From Deltaproteobacteria bacterium RBG_13_61_14 (GTDB taxonomy: Bacteria > RBG-13-61-14), in the NCBI GenBank assembly GCA_001797815.1, contig MGQK01000068.1:1-9886 (forward strand): DNA of 9,886 nucleotides. Direction: 5' to 3'. Both the position numbers and the translations under genes were made by a program. Under the pieces are notes generated by a model. The model did not search any database and was not told the DNA's origin. It saw nothing but the letters and a program-made list of their open reading frames with translations. Positions 1 through 6,193 of this stretch are shown one piece after another (position 1 is the stretch's first letter; the number at the start of each line of letters is the position of its first letter).

Positions 1-32
1 TCGCCGAAATCTCCGTCCAAAGGCTCTGGGGG

Positions 33-59
33 GGGGTCAGAGCTTCACATGAAACTTAA
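33..59 (+). repeat. Left inverted repeat of RAYT element
   Basis: This begins GGGGTCAGAGCTTCAC and continues to position 59. It is the reverse complement of 1037-1063 except for one base in the middle (A here, T in the complement of the right copy). The transposase promoter-like TTGACA starts only four bases further on. Confidence 0.9.
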
Positions 60-62
60 GGC

Positions 63-91
63 TTGACAGGTTGTGCCGTGCTTGATAGGCT
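63..91 (+). promoter_or_regulatory. Putative sigma70-type promoter of the RAYT transposase
   Basis: A perfect TTGACA (63-68) is followed after 17 bases by TAGGCT (86-91), preceded by TGA, which fits an extended -10 (TGn). The -10 box matches the consensus at only three positions, but these include the two most conserved outer ones. Transcription would start about 97-98, at the ATG itself, so the transcript would be leaderless. That agrees with the absence of a Shine-Dalgarno sequence before position 98. The call rests on motif matching only. Confidence 0.4.
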
Positions 92-97
92 TCGGTC

Positions 98-1051
98 ATG
101 GCCCGGCCCTGGCGCATAGAATTCCCGGACGCGCTTTACCATGTAACCGCGCGGGGCAATAACCGGCAGGCGATTTTCTTGGAGGACGATGACCGACGAA
201 GCTTCCTGGACCTCTTGGCCTCGGCCCACGAGCGTTACGGGCTGGGGATTCTTGCCTTTTGTATGATGGATAACCATTATCACCTGTTCCTGCGCACCCC
301 GCGGGGCAACTTGAGCCGCGGCCTGCAATGGCTGAATACCACTTACGCCGTTCGCTTTCATCGCCGGCATGGTCGTTCGGGCCATCTTTTCCAGGGCCGG
401 TTCAAGGCGGTGCTGGTGGTTGACGAGGGGCACTGGCTTCACCTGTCCATGTATTTACACCTTAACCCGGTGCGGGCCAAAGTGGTGGAAGATCCCGCGG
501 ACTATGCATGGTCGAGTTTTCGGGACTATACGCGGTCGCGCTCGCGTTTTGAGTGGCTCCAGCCGGAGGAAATCCTGGCCCAGTATGGCCAAGGAGCATC
601 CGAGCGTCGCCGGCGCTACCGGCGGGAGTGCTTGTCCTTAGCCGGCTCGCGGCCGGATTGGCTTGAGCAGTTGCGAAGCGGAGTGATTTTGGGGGCGCGG
701 GAGACCCTGGCAGAAATGGTCCGGAAGTATCAACCCGCGGGCCAGCAGGAAGCGGTGCCGCAATTTACGGAGGCGAGTCGGCCCCGGGTGAACGGCGAAC
801 ACGAAATGGCGCGGGTGGCCCAAGTGTTTGGGGTAGCGGCCGCGGACTTGCAAAGGAAGCGTCGGGGGTTCCCGCCGAGGCTGGCGGCCTATGGCCACCT
901 GGTGGAGCACTGCGGCTTGAGCGTCTCCGAGACCGCGAGCTTGACCCGCGCCAGCACCACCGCGGTTTCTATGGGGCTGCGCCGGTGCCGCGAGCTGAAG
1001 TCCCGAGATGCTTCCTTTGCAACGCACCTGAAACAGTTAAGTTTCAAGTGA
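98..1051 (+). CDS. REP-associated tyrosine transposase (RAYT, Y1_Tnp) with DnaA-like C-terminal domain
   Basis: This is a 317-residue single-strand DNA transposase of the HUH/Y1 superfamily. The N-terminal domain (about 1-130) opens with the family signature around LYHVTARGNNRQ (13-24). It carries the metal-binding HUH-type motif HYH at 60-62, the GHLFQGRFKA segment at 95-104, and the likely nucleophile Tyr119 in the family motif YLHLNPVRA. About residues 231-305 resemble the C-terminal DNA-binding domain of DnaA, with a helix-turn-helix near LSVSETASLTRASTTAVS, as in the longer RAYTs. All catalytic residues are present. The ATG at 98 has no ribosome binding site. The stop codon lies inside the right inverted repeat, so the last residues (LSFK) are encoded by the repeat. 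The family probably cleaves and joins REP-like hairpins, which is inference here. Confidence 0.92.
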   Translation: MARPWRIEFPDALYHVTARGNNRQAIFLEDDDRRSFLDLLASAHERYGLGILAFCMMDNHYHLFLRTPRGNLSRGLQWLNTTYAVRFHRRHGRSGHLFQGRFKAVLVVDEGHWLHLSMYLHLNPVRAKVVEDPADYAWSSFRDYTRSRSRFEWLQPEEILAQYGQGASERRRRYRRECLSLAGSRPDWLEQLRSGVILGARETLAEMVRKYQPAGQQEAVPQFTEASRPRVNGEHEMARVAQVFGVAAADLQRKRRGFPPRLAAYGHLVEHCGLSVSETASLTRASTTAVSMGLRRCRELKSRDASFATHLKQLSFK

Positions 1052-1063
1052 AGCTCTGACCCC
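1037..1063 (-). repeat. Right inverted repeat of RAYT element
   Basis: Read on the minus strand, this repeats the left end (33-59) with one mismatch in 27. It overlaps the last codons and stop of the transposase (stop at 1049-1051). It ends one base before the Shine-Dalgarno sequence of the acyl-CoA synthetase gene. Confidence 0.9.
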
Positions 1064-1068
1064 AGGAG
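1064..1068 (+). promoter_or_regulatory. Ribosome binding site of the acyl-CoA synthetase gene
   Basis: AGGAG at 1064-1068 starts immediately after the right inverted repeat. It is spaced 7 bases from GTG 1076 and 10 bases from ATG 1079. Either start is served. The ATG is preferred because it is the commoner start codon. Confidence 0.6.
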
Positions 1069-1078
1069 AGAAAAGGTG

Positions 1079-2911
1079 ATGCAGGATTACTTCCGCAACT
1101 ACCGACAGCATTACCCGGAGGGGCATCAGTCCGATTACACCTGGAACCACCGCCTGGAGACCCTGGCCCGGGTGATTCCGAACACGCCCGCCTTCATCCG
1201 GGGCGAGCAGCAGCTCACCTGGAGGGAGTTCCACGCCCGCGTCAACCGCCTGGCCAACGCCCTCCTCGACCTGGGAATCCAAAAAGAAGAGCGGGTGGCG
1301 ATCATGGGGTTCAATTCCATCGAATGGATGGAGAGCTACTTCGCCGCCTCCCGGATCGGCGCGGTGCCGGTCAACGTCAATCCCCGCTACGTGCCGGCCG
1401 AGCTGAAATACATTTTCCTGGACAGCGACAGCGTGGCCGTGATCGTGGAGCCGAAGAGCCTGGACCCGGTGCAGGCGATCCGGGCCGAGCTGCCGCTCTT
1501 GCGCCTGGTGATCGTGATGGGCCGCGAGGCCCCGGCCGGCGACCATGCCTACGAAGGCCTGATGGCGAAGCATCCGCCCACGCCGCCGCGGTTGAACTGG
1601 AAGGTCACCAACGAGGACTTCGCCTTCCTCTTTTACACCGGCGGCACCACCGGCTATCCCAAGGGCACGGTCTGGGACTATGAGAGCCGCGTCCGGGGAC
1701 TGGACTCCCTGGTGATCAGCGCCATGCAGCCGATGGTGGAGCGGATCCTGGATTTGCCCTCGGAGTCCTACGTGGCCCTGTCTAACACTTTTCCCATTCC
1801 CCTGCCGGAAAAAATCTTGAAGAGCAACTTGGTCCGCCGCCTGGCCCAGCGCGAGCCGGGCCCGGTCGGCCGCTGGCTCAAGACGCAGTTGGAAAAACTG
1901 CCCGGCTCGGCCCTGATGTATCGGCTGAGCGGCGGCAAGATGAAACTGCTCATCGCCGCGCCGATGTTTCACGGCGCCGCCTACGAGAGCAACTTTTCCC
2001 AACTGGGCGCCGCGGCCTGCACCACCCTTTTCCTGACCAAGCCCCATCCCTTCGACCCGGTCGAGCTGTGGGAGACGGTGGAGCGGCACCAGGTGAACAT
2101 GATCCTGATCGTGGGCGATGCTTTCGCCATCCCCATGGTCGAAGAGCTGGAGCGGAAACACTACAACGCCCGCTCGGTCGCAATTATCGTGTCCTCCGGC
2201 GTAGCCTGGTCGCCCCAGGTTAAAAAGCGCCTGTTCCAGCACATCCCGGGGCTGCTCACCTTTGACTCGCTTGGCACCACCGAGACCAGCTCGGCTTTCA
2301 CCCACCTCTCGTCCTCGGACCAGAAAGAAATCCCCACCCTGCGGGTCAAGCTGGTCAAGGAGGGCGTGAACCAGACGCGCTGCGTGAACCCGGAGACCGG
2401 GGAGGACGTGAAACCGGGCGAGATGGGCGAGCTGATTTACGGGGGCTACACGGCGCTGGGTTATTGGAAGGACCCGGAGAAGACGGCGCGCTGCTGGCGG
2501 ATGCTCTTGGGCAAGCGCTGGTTTTTTGTGGGCGATCAGGGCACGGTGGACGAGCAGGGTTATTTTATTTTCAAGGGGCGGGGCGCGCTGGTGATCAACA
2601 CGGGTGGAGAAAAGGTTTACCCGGAGGAGGTGGAGGACATTTTGCGCGGCCATCCCAAGATCCGGGACCTGGCGGTGGTGGGCGTTCCGGACCCGCGCTG
2701 GGGCGAGGCGGTGACGGCCATTATCGAGCCGCGGCCGGGAGCGGATTTGATGCCGGAAGAGGTGATCGAGTTCTGCCGGGGCCGGATGGCGGGTTACAAG
2801 AAGCCCAAGCACGTGGTGTTGGTGGATGAGCTGCCCCGCTCGGCCTCGGGCAAGCTGGTGCGGCAGCCGCTGAAAAAGATGGCGGCGGAGCGACTGGGAA
2901 TAACTTCGTGA
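1079..2911 (+). CDS. Acyl-CoA synthetase (AMP-dependent synthetase/ligase, FadD-like)
   Basis: This 610-residue enzyme of the adenylate-forming superfamily should activate a carboxylic acid with ATP to an acyl-adenylate and transfer it to CoA. Numbering from ATG 1079, the P-loop is YTGGTTGYPKG (186-196). The adenine-binding motif is LGTTETS (398-404), the ribose-binding Asp is 486 in FVGDQG, and the hinge motif is KGRG (499-502). The C-terminal catalytic Lys is 592 in SASGK. Segments such as GDAFAIPMVEEL and INTGGEKVYPEEVE recall the mycobacterial FadD19-type synthetases, so a branched, cyclic or long-chain substrate is possible but unproven. About 100 residues separate the P-loop from the PMFHG motif (295-299), longer than I expect for the family. 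GTG 1076 is an alternative start. The stop overlaps a possible GTG of the next frame, and the gene leads a tight four-gene run. Confidence 0.9.
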   Translation: MQDYFRNYRQHYPEGHQSDYTWNHRLETLARVIPNTPAFIRGEQQLTWREFHARVNRLANALLDLGIQKEERVAIMGFNSIEWMESYFAASRIGAVPVNVNPRYVPAELKYIFLDSDSVAVIVEPKSLDPVQAIRAELPLLRLVIVMGREAPAGDHAYEGLMAKHPPTPPRLNWKVTNEDFAFLFYTGGTTGYPKGTVWDYESRVRGLDSLVISAMQPMVERILDLPSESYVALSNTFPIPLPEKILKSNLVRRLAQREPGPVGRWLKTQLEKLPGSALMYRLSGGKMKLLIAAPMFHGAAYESNFSQLGAAACTTLFLTKPHPFDPVELWETVERHQVNMILIVGDAFAIPMVEELERKHYNARSVAIIVSSGVAWSPQVKKRLFQHIPGLLTFDSLGTTETSSAFTHLSSSDQKEIPTLRVKLVKEGVNQTRCVNPETGEDVKPGEMGELIYGGYTALGYWKDPEKTARCWRMLLGKRWFFVGDQGTVDEQGYFIFKGRGALVINTGGEKVYPEEVEDILRGHPKIRDLAVVGVPDPRWGEAVTAIIEPRPGADLMPEEVIEFCRGRMAGYKKPKHVVLVDELPRSASGKLVRQPLKKMAAERLGITS

Positions 2912-2918
2912 AGGGAGT

Positions 2919-2922
2919 GGAG
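2919..2922 (+). promoter_or_regulatory. Shine-Dalgarno deciding the start of the first lipoprotein gene
   Basis: GGAG at 2919-2922 lies six bases before GTG 2929. This favours that codon over the upstream GTG at 2908, and starting there gives a compact, standard lipoprotein signal peptide. Confidence 0.5.
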
Positions 2923-2928
2923 ATCCAA

Positions 2929-3351
2929 GTGAAGAGCAAGCGAATGTGGGCAGGAAGTATAGTTCTGGCCGCGGTTCTTTTCAGCGCCGGGTGTTACGTG
3001 AACTTGACTTCGCCCATGTCCTACCGATCCGCCACCCGGACCGACGCGCTGGAGTTGGTGGAACTGGGGCCGGCCCAGGGACAGGCCTGTGCCAAGGCTT
3101 ATCTGGGCATTGTGATCATCGGCGACGCCGGCTACCAGGCCGCGGTGGCCGAGGCGCTCTCGGCCTCGGGCGGGGTCATGCTCTATGACGTGCGGTCCGA
3201 CACCCACTTGAAAAACTACTTCGGGATCTTTGCCCGCGAGTGCACCATCGTGCACGGCATCGCCGTCGGGCCGGCGCCGGCCGCGGCCGCTTCGCCGGTC
3301 GAGCCGATGCCAATGCCGCCTGCATCGGAAGAAGGGGCCACGGTCCCATGA
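2929..3351 (+). CDS. Small lipoprotein resembling the TRL-like family
   Basis: With GTG 2929 as start, this is a 140-residue protein. The lipoprotein signal peptide has KSKR as n-region, a hydrophobic core IVLAAVLF, and lipobox SAGC with the lipidated Cys at 22. The mature part holds SPMSYRSATRTD (28-39), then YLGIVIIGDAGYQAA (58-72), then DVRSDTHLKNYFGIFARECTIVHG (split around 87-110). The pattern of a GDA segment followed by a D..xxN.xGI(F/Y) stretch and a final T.V.G strand recalls the TRL-like (tRNA-associated locus) family of small envelope proteins of unknown function. The last 30 residues are a Pro/Ala/Met-rich tail. GTG 2908 would add seven residues and overlap the synthetase stop by four bases. 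It overlaps the next gene by ATGA. Lipoprotein status is well supported; the family call is from memory of the motif pattern. Confidence 0.7.
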   Translation: MKSKRMWAGSIVLAAVLFSAGCYVNLTSPMSYRSATRTDALELVELGPAQGQACAKAYLGIVIIGDAGYQAAVAEALSASGGVMLYDVRSDTHLKNYFGIFARECTIVHGIAVGPAPAAAASPVEPMPMPPASEEGATVP

Positions 3352-3857
3352 AGCGGGGTGTGGTCTTAGTTTTGGCCTTGGCCGGCCTGGGTTTGCCGGG
3401 CTGCGCCGGGGTGATCCGGTTCCTGGACGGCTTTTTCACGCGGGGCGAGTTGGTGGAGGAGAGTTATGCGGCGCACAAGACCGTGCGCCGGGCCCGGTTG
3501 AACCCGCAATCGCCTTCGATCATTTACCAGGATACCCGGGGCTCGCTTTCCTACCCCTCGCCGGTGATCCATGACCTGGCCCGAAACCTGGAATTTGGCC
3601 GGGTGGTGCCGGTGGAGGCGGAAGCCTGCGAGACCCATGTGCTGATTCCCTTGAGTTTGATCGCGACTCAGCAGATGCTGATTCCGGACGTGGACGTGAC
3701 CCGGGGCAATAAGGGCTATGAACTCGCGCGCGAGCGCATCCAGCAGGACTATCAGGTCACGGATATCTTCGACCTGCGGGTGGACGTGCGCCGGCGCAAA
3801 ATCTGGAACGTGTATGAGCGCGAGTGCCTGCTCATCCATGCTCTGGGGGTGAAATAA
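3348..3857 (+). CDS. Small lipoprotein, probable divergent relative of the preceding one
   Basis: The start is ATG 3348, which overlaps the stop of the previous gene as ATGA, a usual sign of translational coupling. The frame is open further upstream to 3240, but only this start gives a clean lipoprotein signal: MKRG, a Val/Leu/Ala core, and lipobox LPGC with Cys19. The 169-residue product has no domain I can name with certainty. Its C-terminal third (123-169), GYELARER... then DLRVDVRRRKIWNVYERECLLIHALGVK in two parts, aligns by eye with GYQ...DVRSD...ARECTIVHGIAV of the upstream lipoprotein, so the two look like diverged duplicates. It is probably an inner-leaflet or outer-membrane anchored envelope protein. 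The stop is seven bases before the next start. Confidence 0.7.
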   Translation: MKRGVVLVLALAGLGLPGCAGVIRFLDGFFTRGELVEESYAAHKTVRRARLNPQSPSIIYQDTRGSLSYPSPVIHDLARNLEFGRVVPVEAEACETHVLIPLSLIATQQMLIPDVDVTRGNKGYELARERIQQDYQVTDIFDLRVDVRRRKIWNVYERECLLIHALGVK

Positions 3858-3859
3858 CC

Positions 3860-3888
3860 GAAATGTGAAATGTGAAGACCTGACCCCA
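3860..3888 (+). repeat. Partial copy of RAYT-type terminal repeat at a gene start
   Basis: GTGAAGACCTGACCCCA at 3872-3888 matches GTGAAGCTCTGACCCCA at the right end of the RAYT element (1048-1064) at 15 of 17 positions, in the same orientation. It is preceded by two direct copies of GAAATGT (3860-3866, 3867-3873). No second half or transposase is attached. It covers the start codon and the first eight codons of the PP-loop gene. It is most simply a solo end or REP-like relic of a related, not identical, element. Confidence 0.6.
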
Positions 3889-4551
3889 TACCACAAGGCC
3901 TGGATCGCCTGGTCGAGCGGCAAGGACAGCGCCTGGGCCTTGCACCTGGCCCGGCAGATGGGTGAAATCGAGGTGCTCGGCCTGCTCGCGACCATCACCG
4001 AAACCTACGGCCGTGTCTCCATGCACGGGGTGCGGGAAGAGTTGGTGGAAGCGCAGGCCCGGGCGGCCGGGCTGCCCCTGCACAAGGTATTTATCCCCGC
4101 GCCCTGCTCCAACGAAATTTACGAAGCGGCCATGCGCTCCGCGCTCGAACAGGCGAAAGGGCAGGGCATCACCCGGGTGATCTTCGGCGACCTGTTCCTG
4201 GAAGATCTGCGCGCCTTTCGGGAAAAGCGGATGGCCGAGATCGGGATGACCGCGCTCTTTCCGCTCTGGAAAAGGGAGACGGGGCAGCTTGCCCGCGAGA
4301 TGATCGCGGCCGGGCTTCGCGCTTACCTCACCTGCCTTGATCCCAAGGTGATGCCGACCGAACTCGCCGGCCATTCCTTTGACGAGGCGCTGCTCGCCCG
4401 CTTGCCCCGGGGCGTGGACCCCTGCGGCGAAAACGGCGAGTTCCACACCTTTGCTTTCGCCGGCCCCATGTTCGACCGGGCCATCCCGGTCCGCCGGGGC
4501 GAGACCGTGCTCCGGGAGGGTTTTCTTTTCACCGACCTCTTGCTTTATTGA
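3865..4551 (+). CDS. PP-loop ATPase, Dph6-like (diphthine-ammonia ligase superfamily)
   Basis: This is a 228-residue adenine-nucleotide alpha hydrolase. The PP-loop SSGKDS is at 17-22 after the strand AWIAW. MHGVREELVEAQA and a C-terminal CGENGEFHTF (187-196) are hallmarks of the Dph6/ATP_bind_4 family. In eukaryotes and archaea the relative amidates diphthine on EF2. Bacteria lack diphthamide, so here the substrate is unknown, although an ATP-dependent amide or thiolation-type reaction through an adenylate is expected from the family. The length is normal for bacterial members. GTG 3865 is the only usual start codon that keeps the whole PP-loop strand, because an in-frame stop lies at 3850. 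It sits in a repeat relic, so residues 1-8 (MKCEDLTP) are repeat-encoded. The Shine-Dalgarno is weak (G-run around 3845). It is the last gene of the cluster begun by the acyl-CoA synthetase. Confidence 0.85.
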   Translation: MKCEDLTPYHKAWIAWSSGKDSAWALHLARQMGEIEVLGLLATITETYGRVSMHGVREELVEAQARAAGLPLHKVFIPAPCSNEIYEAAMRSALEQAKGQGITRVIFGDLFLEDLRAFREKRMAEIGMTALFPLWKRETGQLAREMIAAGLRAYLTCLDPKVMPTELAGHSFDEALLARLPRGVDPCGENGEFHTFAFAGPMFDRAIPVRRGETVLREGFLFTDLLLY

Positions 4552-4579
4552 GGATCGCGTAATTGGTTGACACGCGTAA

Positions 4580-4607
4580 GTAGGGGCGGCTCACGAGCCG
4601 CCCCTAC
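4580..4607. repeat. 12-bp perfect stem palindrome (intergenic hairpin)
   Basis: GTAGGGGCGGCT (4580-4591) pairs perfectly with AGCCGCCCCTAC (4596-4607) around a CACG loop. It lies 28 bases after the PP-loop gene stop, between convergent genes. There is no T-run, so it is either a strong structure protecting or ending both transcripts, or a member of a dispersed GC-rich palindromic repeat family. Confidence 0.7.
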
Positions 4608-4624
4608 CCCGCCTGGGGCGGGGT
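4606..4624. terminator. Second GC hairpin, overlapping the first, possible terminator
   Basis: ACCCCGCC (4606-4613) pairs with GGCGGGGT (4617-4624) across a TGG loop. It shares two bases with the preceding palindrome, so the two stems compete at their junction. No U-tract follows, hence only a tentative terminator. The remaining intergenic DNA to 4790 holds nothing I can assign, apart from a weak AGCC/GGCT stem at 4657-4668 followed by TTTT. Confidence 0.35.
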
Positions 4625-4790
4625 TCTGGATGACAACCTGAATTGGCAATACCACCAGCCCAAAGGCTTTTCATGTCAATCTATTCTGCGATCCTCAATA
4701 ATACTCCGACTAAGCCTCAAGCAGGCCGGTCTCGAACCTTCCCCCGGCCGTTCAGCCAGGTCCGGGCCAGGCGGCTTGAAAGTGGGAGTT

Positions 4791-6131
4791 TCAGCCTGAT
4801 TTCCGCTTGGAACGGAACAGCACCCGCACCGGGGTGCCGGTGAAGTCATAGGCCTGGCGGAGCGAGTTCTGCAAATAGCGCTGGTAGGAGAAATGGATTT
4901 TCTCCGGCCGGTTGGCGAAAAAGACGAAGGTGGGCGGCCGGACCGAGACCTGGGTCAGGTAGTTGATCTTGATCGGCCGTCCGCCGGGCGAGGGCGGCGG
5001 GTTGTGGGCGAGGATCGCCTCGAGCAGGCGGTTGAGCTCCGCGGTGGCGATGCGGCGCTGAAAGGCTTCCAGGACCTGGTCCAGGGTGGGCAGGATCCGG
5101 CCGCAATGGAGCCCGGTCCGGGCGGAGATGGTCAGCACCGGCGCGTAGGTGATGTGCTTGAGCTTGGTCTGGATCTGGTCATCCAGCTCGGCCCGCCGCT
5201 TCTCCGGGTTTGCGACCAGGTCCCACTTGTTGAGCAGGATGAGGGCGGCGCGGCCCCGTTCGTGGGCCAGGCCCGCGATCTTGGCCTCCTGCTCGGCAAT
5301 CCCTTCGAGCGCGTCCACCACCAGCAGCGCGGCGTGGCAGCGGTCAATGCTCCGGAGCGCCATCACCACCGAAAGCTTCTCCAGCTTGGCGCTGACCTTG
5401 CTCTTCCTCCGAATCCCGGCCGTGTCCACGAACAGGTAGCGCCGGCCCTGGAACTCGACCTCGCTGTCCACCGCGTCGCGGGTGGTGCCCGGCGCAGGGT
5501 GCACCAGGTGGCGGTCCTCCCCGAGCAGCCGGTTGAGCAGGGTGGACTTGCCGGTGTTGGGCCGGCCGATCACCGCGACCCGCGGCACCATCTCGTCCGC
5601 TTCCTCCACCGCCGCCGCGCCCGGCAGCGCCTCCCGGATGGCGTCCAGCAGCACATCCACCCCGAGGCCGTGCTCGGCCGAAACCGGAAAGAGCCGGTCC
5701 ACCCCCAGCCGATAAAAGTCGGCGAGGCCCGCTTCCTGCTTGGCCGCGTCCACCTTGTTCACCGCCACCCAGACCGGCTTGCTTTGCCGGCGGAGGAGCT
5801 CCATCACCTGCTCGTCGGCCGGGTGCAGTCCGGCCCGGCCGTCCACCAGGAGGACCACACCATCGGCCTCCTGGATGGCAAACTCGGTCTGCAGCCGCAT
5901 CGCCGCGAACACGTCCGGCCCGGTGACCGGCTCGAACCCGCCGGTATCCACAACCGCATAAACATGGCCGATCCATTCCAGCCGGCCGTAAATCCGGTCG
6001 CGGGTCACGCCCGGCGTGTCGTCCACCAACGCGGCCCGCCAGCCCACCAGCCGGTTGAACAGGGTGGACTTGCCCACGTTGGGCCGGCCCACAATCGCGA
6101 TCAGCGGCGGAGTTGGGTTCGAAGCCTTCAT
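4791..6131 (-). CDS. der: GTPase Der (EngA), double-GTPase ribosome assembly factor
   Basis: This is a 446-residue protein with two tandem G domains and a C-terminal KH-like domain, the unique Der layout. It acts in late maturation of the 50S ribosomal subunit and is normally essential. Domain 1 has G1 GRPNVGKST (15-23), the G2 threonine in PGVTRDR, G3 DTGG (62-65) and G4 NKVD (125-128). An acidic linker (AVEEADEMVP) leads to domain 2, with G1 GRPNTGKST (189-197), G3 DTAG (236-239) and G4 NKWD (301-304). The KH-like domain spans about 360-440 and includes PIKINYLTQV and a basic end, FRSKRKSG. All nucleotide-binding motifs are intact, and the length is ordinary for the family. The start is set by the residues just before the first G1. 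Only a weak AGAAAAG stands in for a ribosome binding site. The gene converges on the PP-loop gene and diverges from the symporter. Confidence 0.97.
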   Translation of the reverse strand: MKASNPTPPLIAIVGRPNVGKSTLFNRLVGWRAALVDDTPGVTRDRIYGRLEWIGHVYAVVDTGGFEPVTGPDVFAAMRLQTEFAIQEADGVVLLVDGRAGLHPADEQVMELLRRQSKPVWVAVNKVDAAKQEAGLADFYRLGVDRLFPVSAEHGLGVDVLLDAIREALPGAAAVEEADEMVPRVAVIGRPNTGKSTLLNRLLGEDRHLVHPAPGTTRDAVDSEVEFQGRRYLFVDTAGIRRKSKVSAKLEKLSVVMALRSIDRCHAALLVVDALEGIAEQEAKIAGLAHERGRAALILLNKWDLVANPEKRRAELDDQIQTKLKHITYAPVLTISARTGLHCGRILPTLDQVLEAFQRRIATAELNRLLEAILAHNPPPSPGGRPIKINYLTQVSVRPPTFVFFANRPEKIHFSYQRYLQNSLRQAYDFTGTPVRVLFRSKRKSG

Positions 6132-6193
6132 TTGCTTTTCTGATTCCGGGCGCGATCGGCGCCGCCGGGCGCTCGTTCTCTCGCCCGTCGCTC

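Larger units (their letters stand above)
33..1063 (+). mobile_element. RAYT/IS200-like element bounded by inverted repeats
   Basis: The unit is defined by 27-bp inverted repeats at 33-59 and 1037-1063 that match at 26 of 27 positions, enclosing one transposase gene. RAYT elements are single-gene relatives of IS200/IS605 whose transposases act on palindromic REP-type sequences, and they are usually domesticated and present in few copies. The outer base of each repeat reads GGGGTCAG inward. The left end is preceded by a run of nine G (28-36), so the exact outer boundary is uncertain by a few bases. No target-site duplication is visible, as expected for HUH enzymes. The reading frame is intact, so the element may be active or recently active. 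Confidence 0.75.

Noticed and set aside
1-32. 3' end of an upstream gene at the window edge
   Set aside because: Three frames are open for 16 or more codons, but the stretch is too short to choose one or recognise a product.
1037-2812. 591-codon open frame on the minus strand opposite the acyl-CoA synthetase
   Set aside because: The product is His/Arg/Gly/Gln-rich with no recognisable motif, and the opposite strand carries an intact enzyme with all family motifs. It is a high-GC mirror frame.
3240-3347. N-terminal extension of the second lipoprotein
   Set aside because: The extension overlaps the first lipoprotein gene in another frame and would bury the lipoprotein signal peptide that starts at ATG 3348.
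4566-4594. TTGACA at 4566-4571 as a promoter
   Set aside because: No -10-like sequence lies at 16-18 bases; the region there is the GC palindrome, and no plus-strand gene follows.
4715-4745. Minus-strand GGTTCGAGACC resembling a tRNA T-arm
   Set aside because: The flanking bases do not form the five-pair T-stem, and no acceptor, D or anticodon arms are found around it.
4643-4843. 66-codon plus-strand frame between the PP-loop gene and der
   Set aside because: It runs into the 3' end of der, lacks a ribosome binding site and has no recognisable sequence pattern.
4893-6143. 416-codon plus-strand frame over der
   Set aside because: It is an exact antisense shadow of Der, with low-complexity composition and no family motif.
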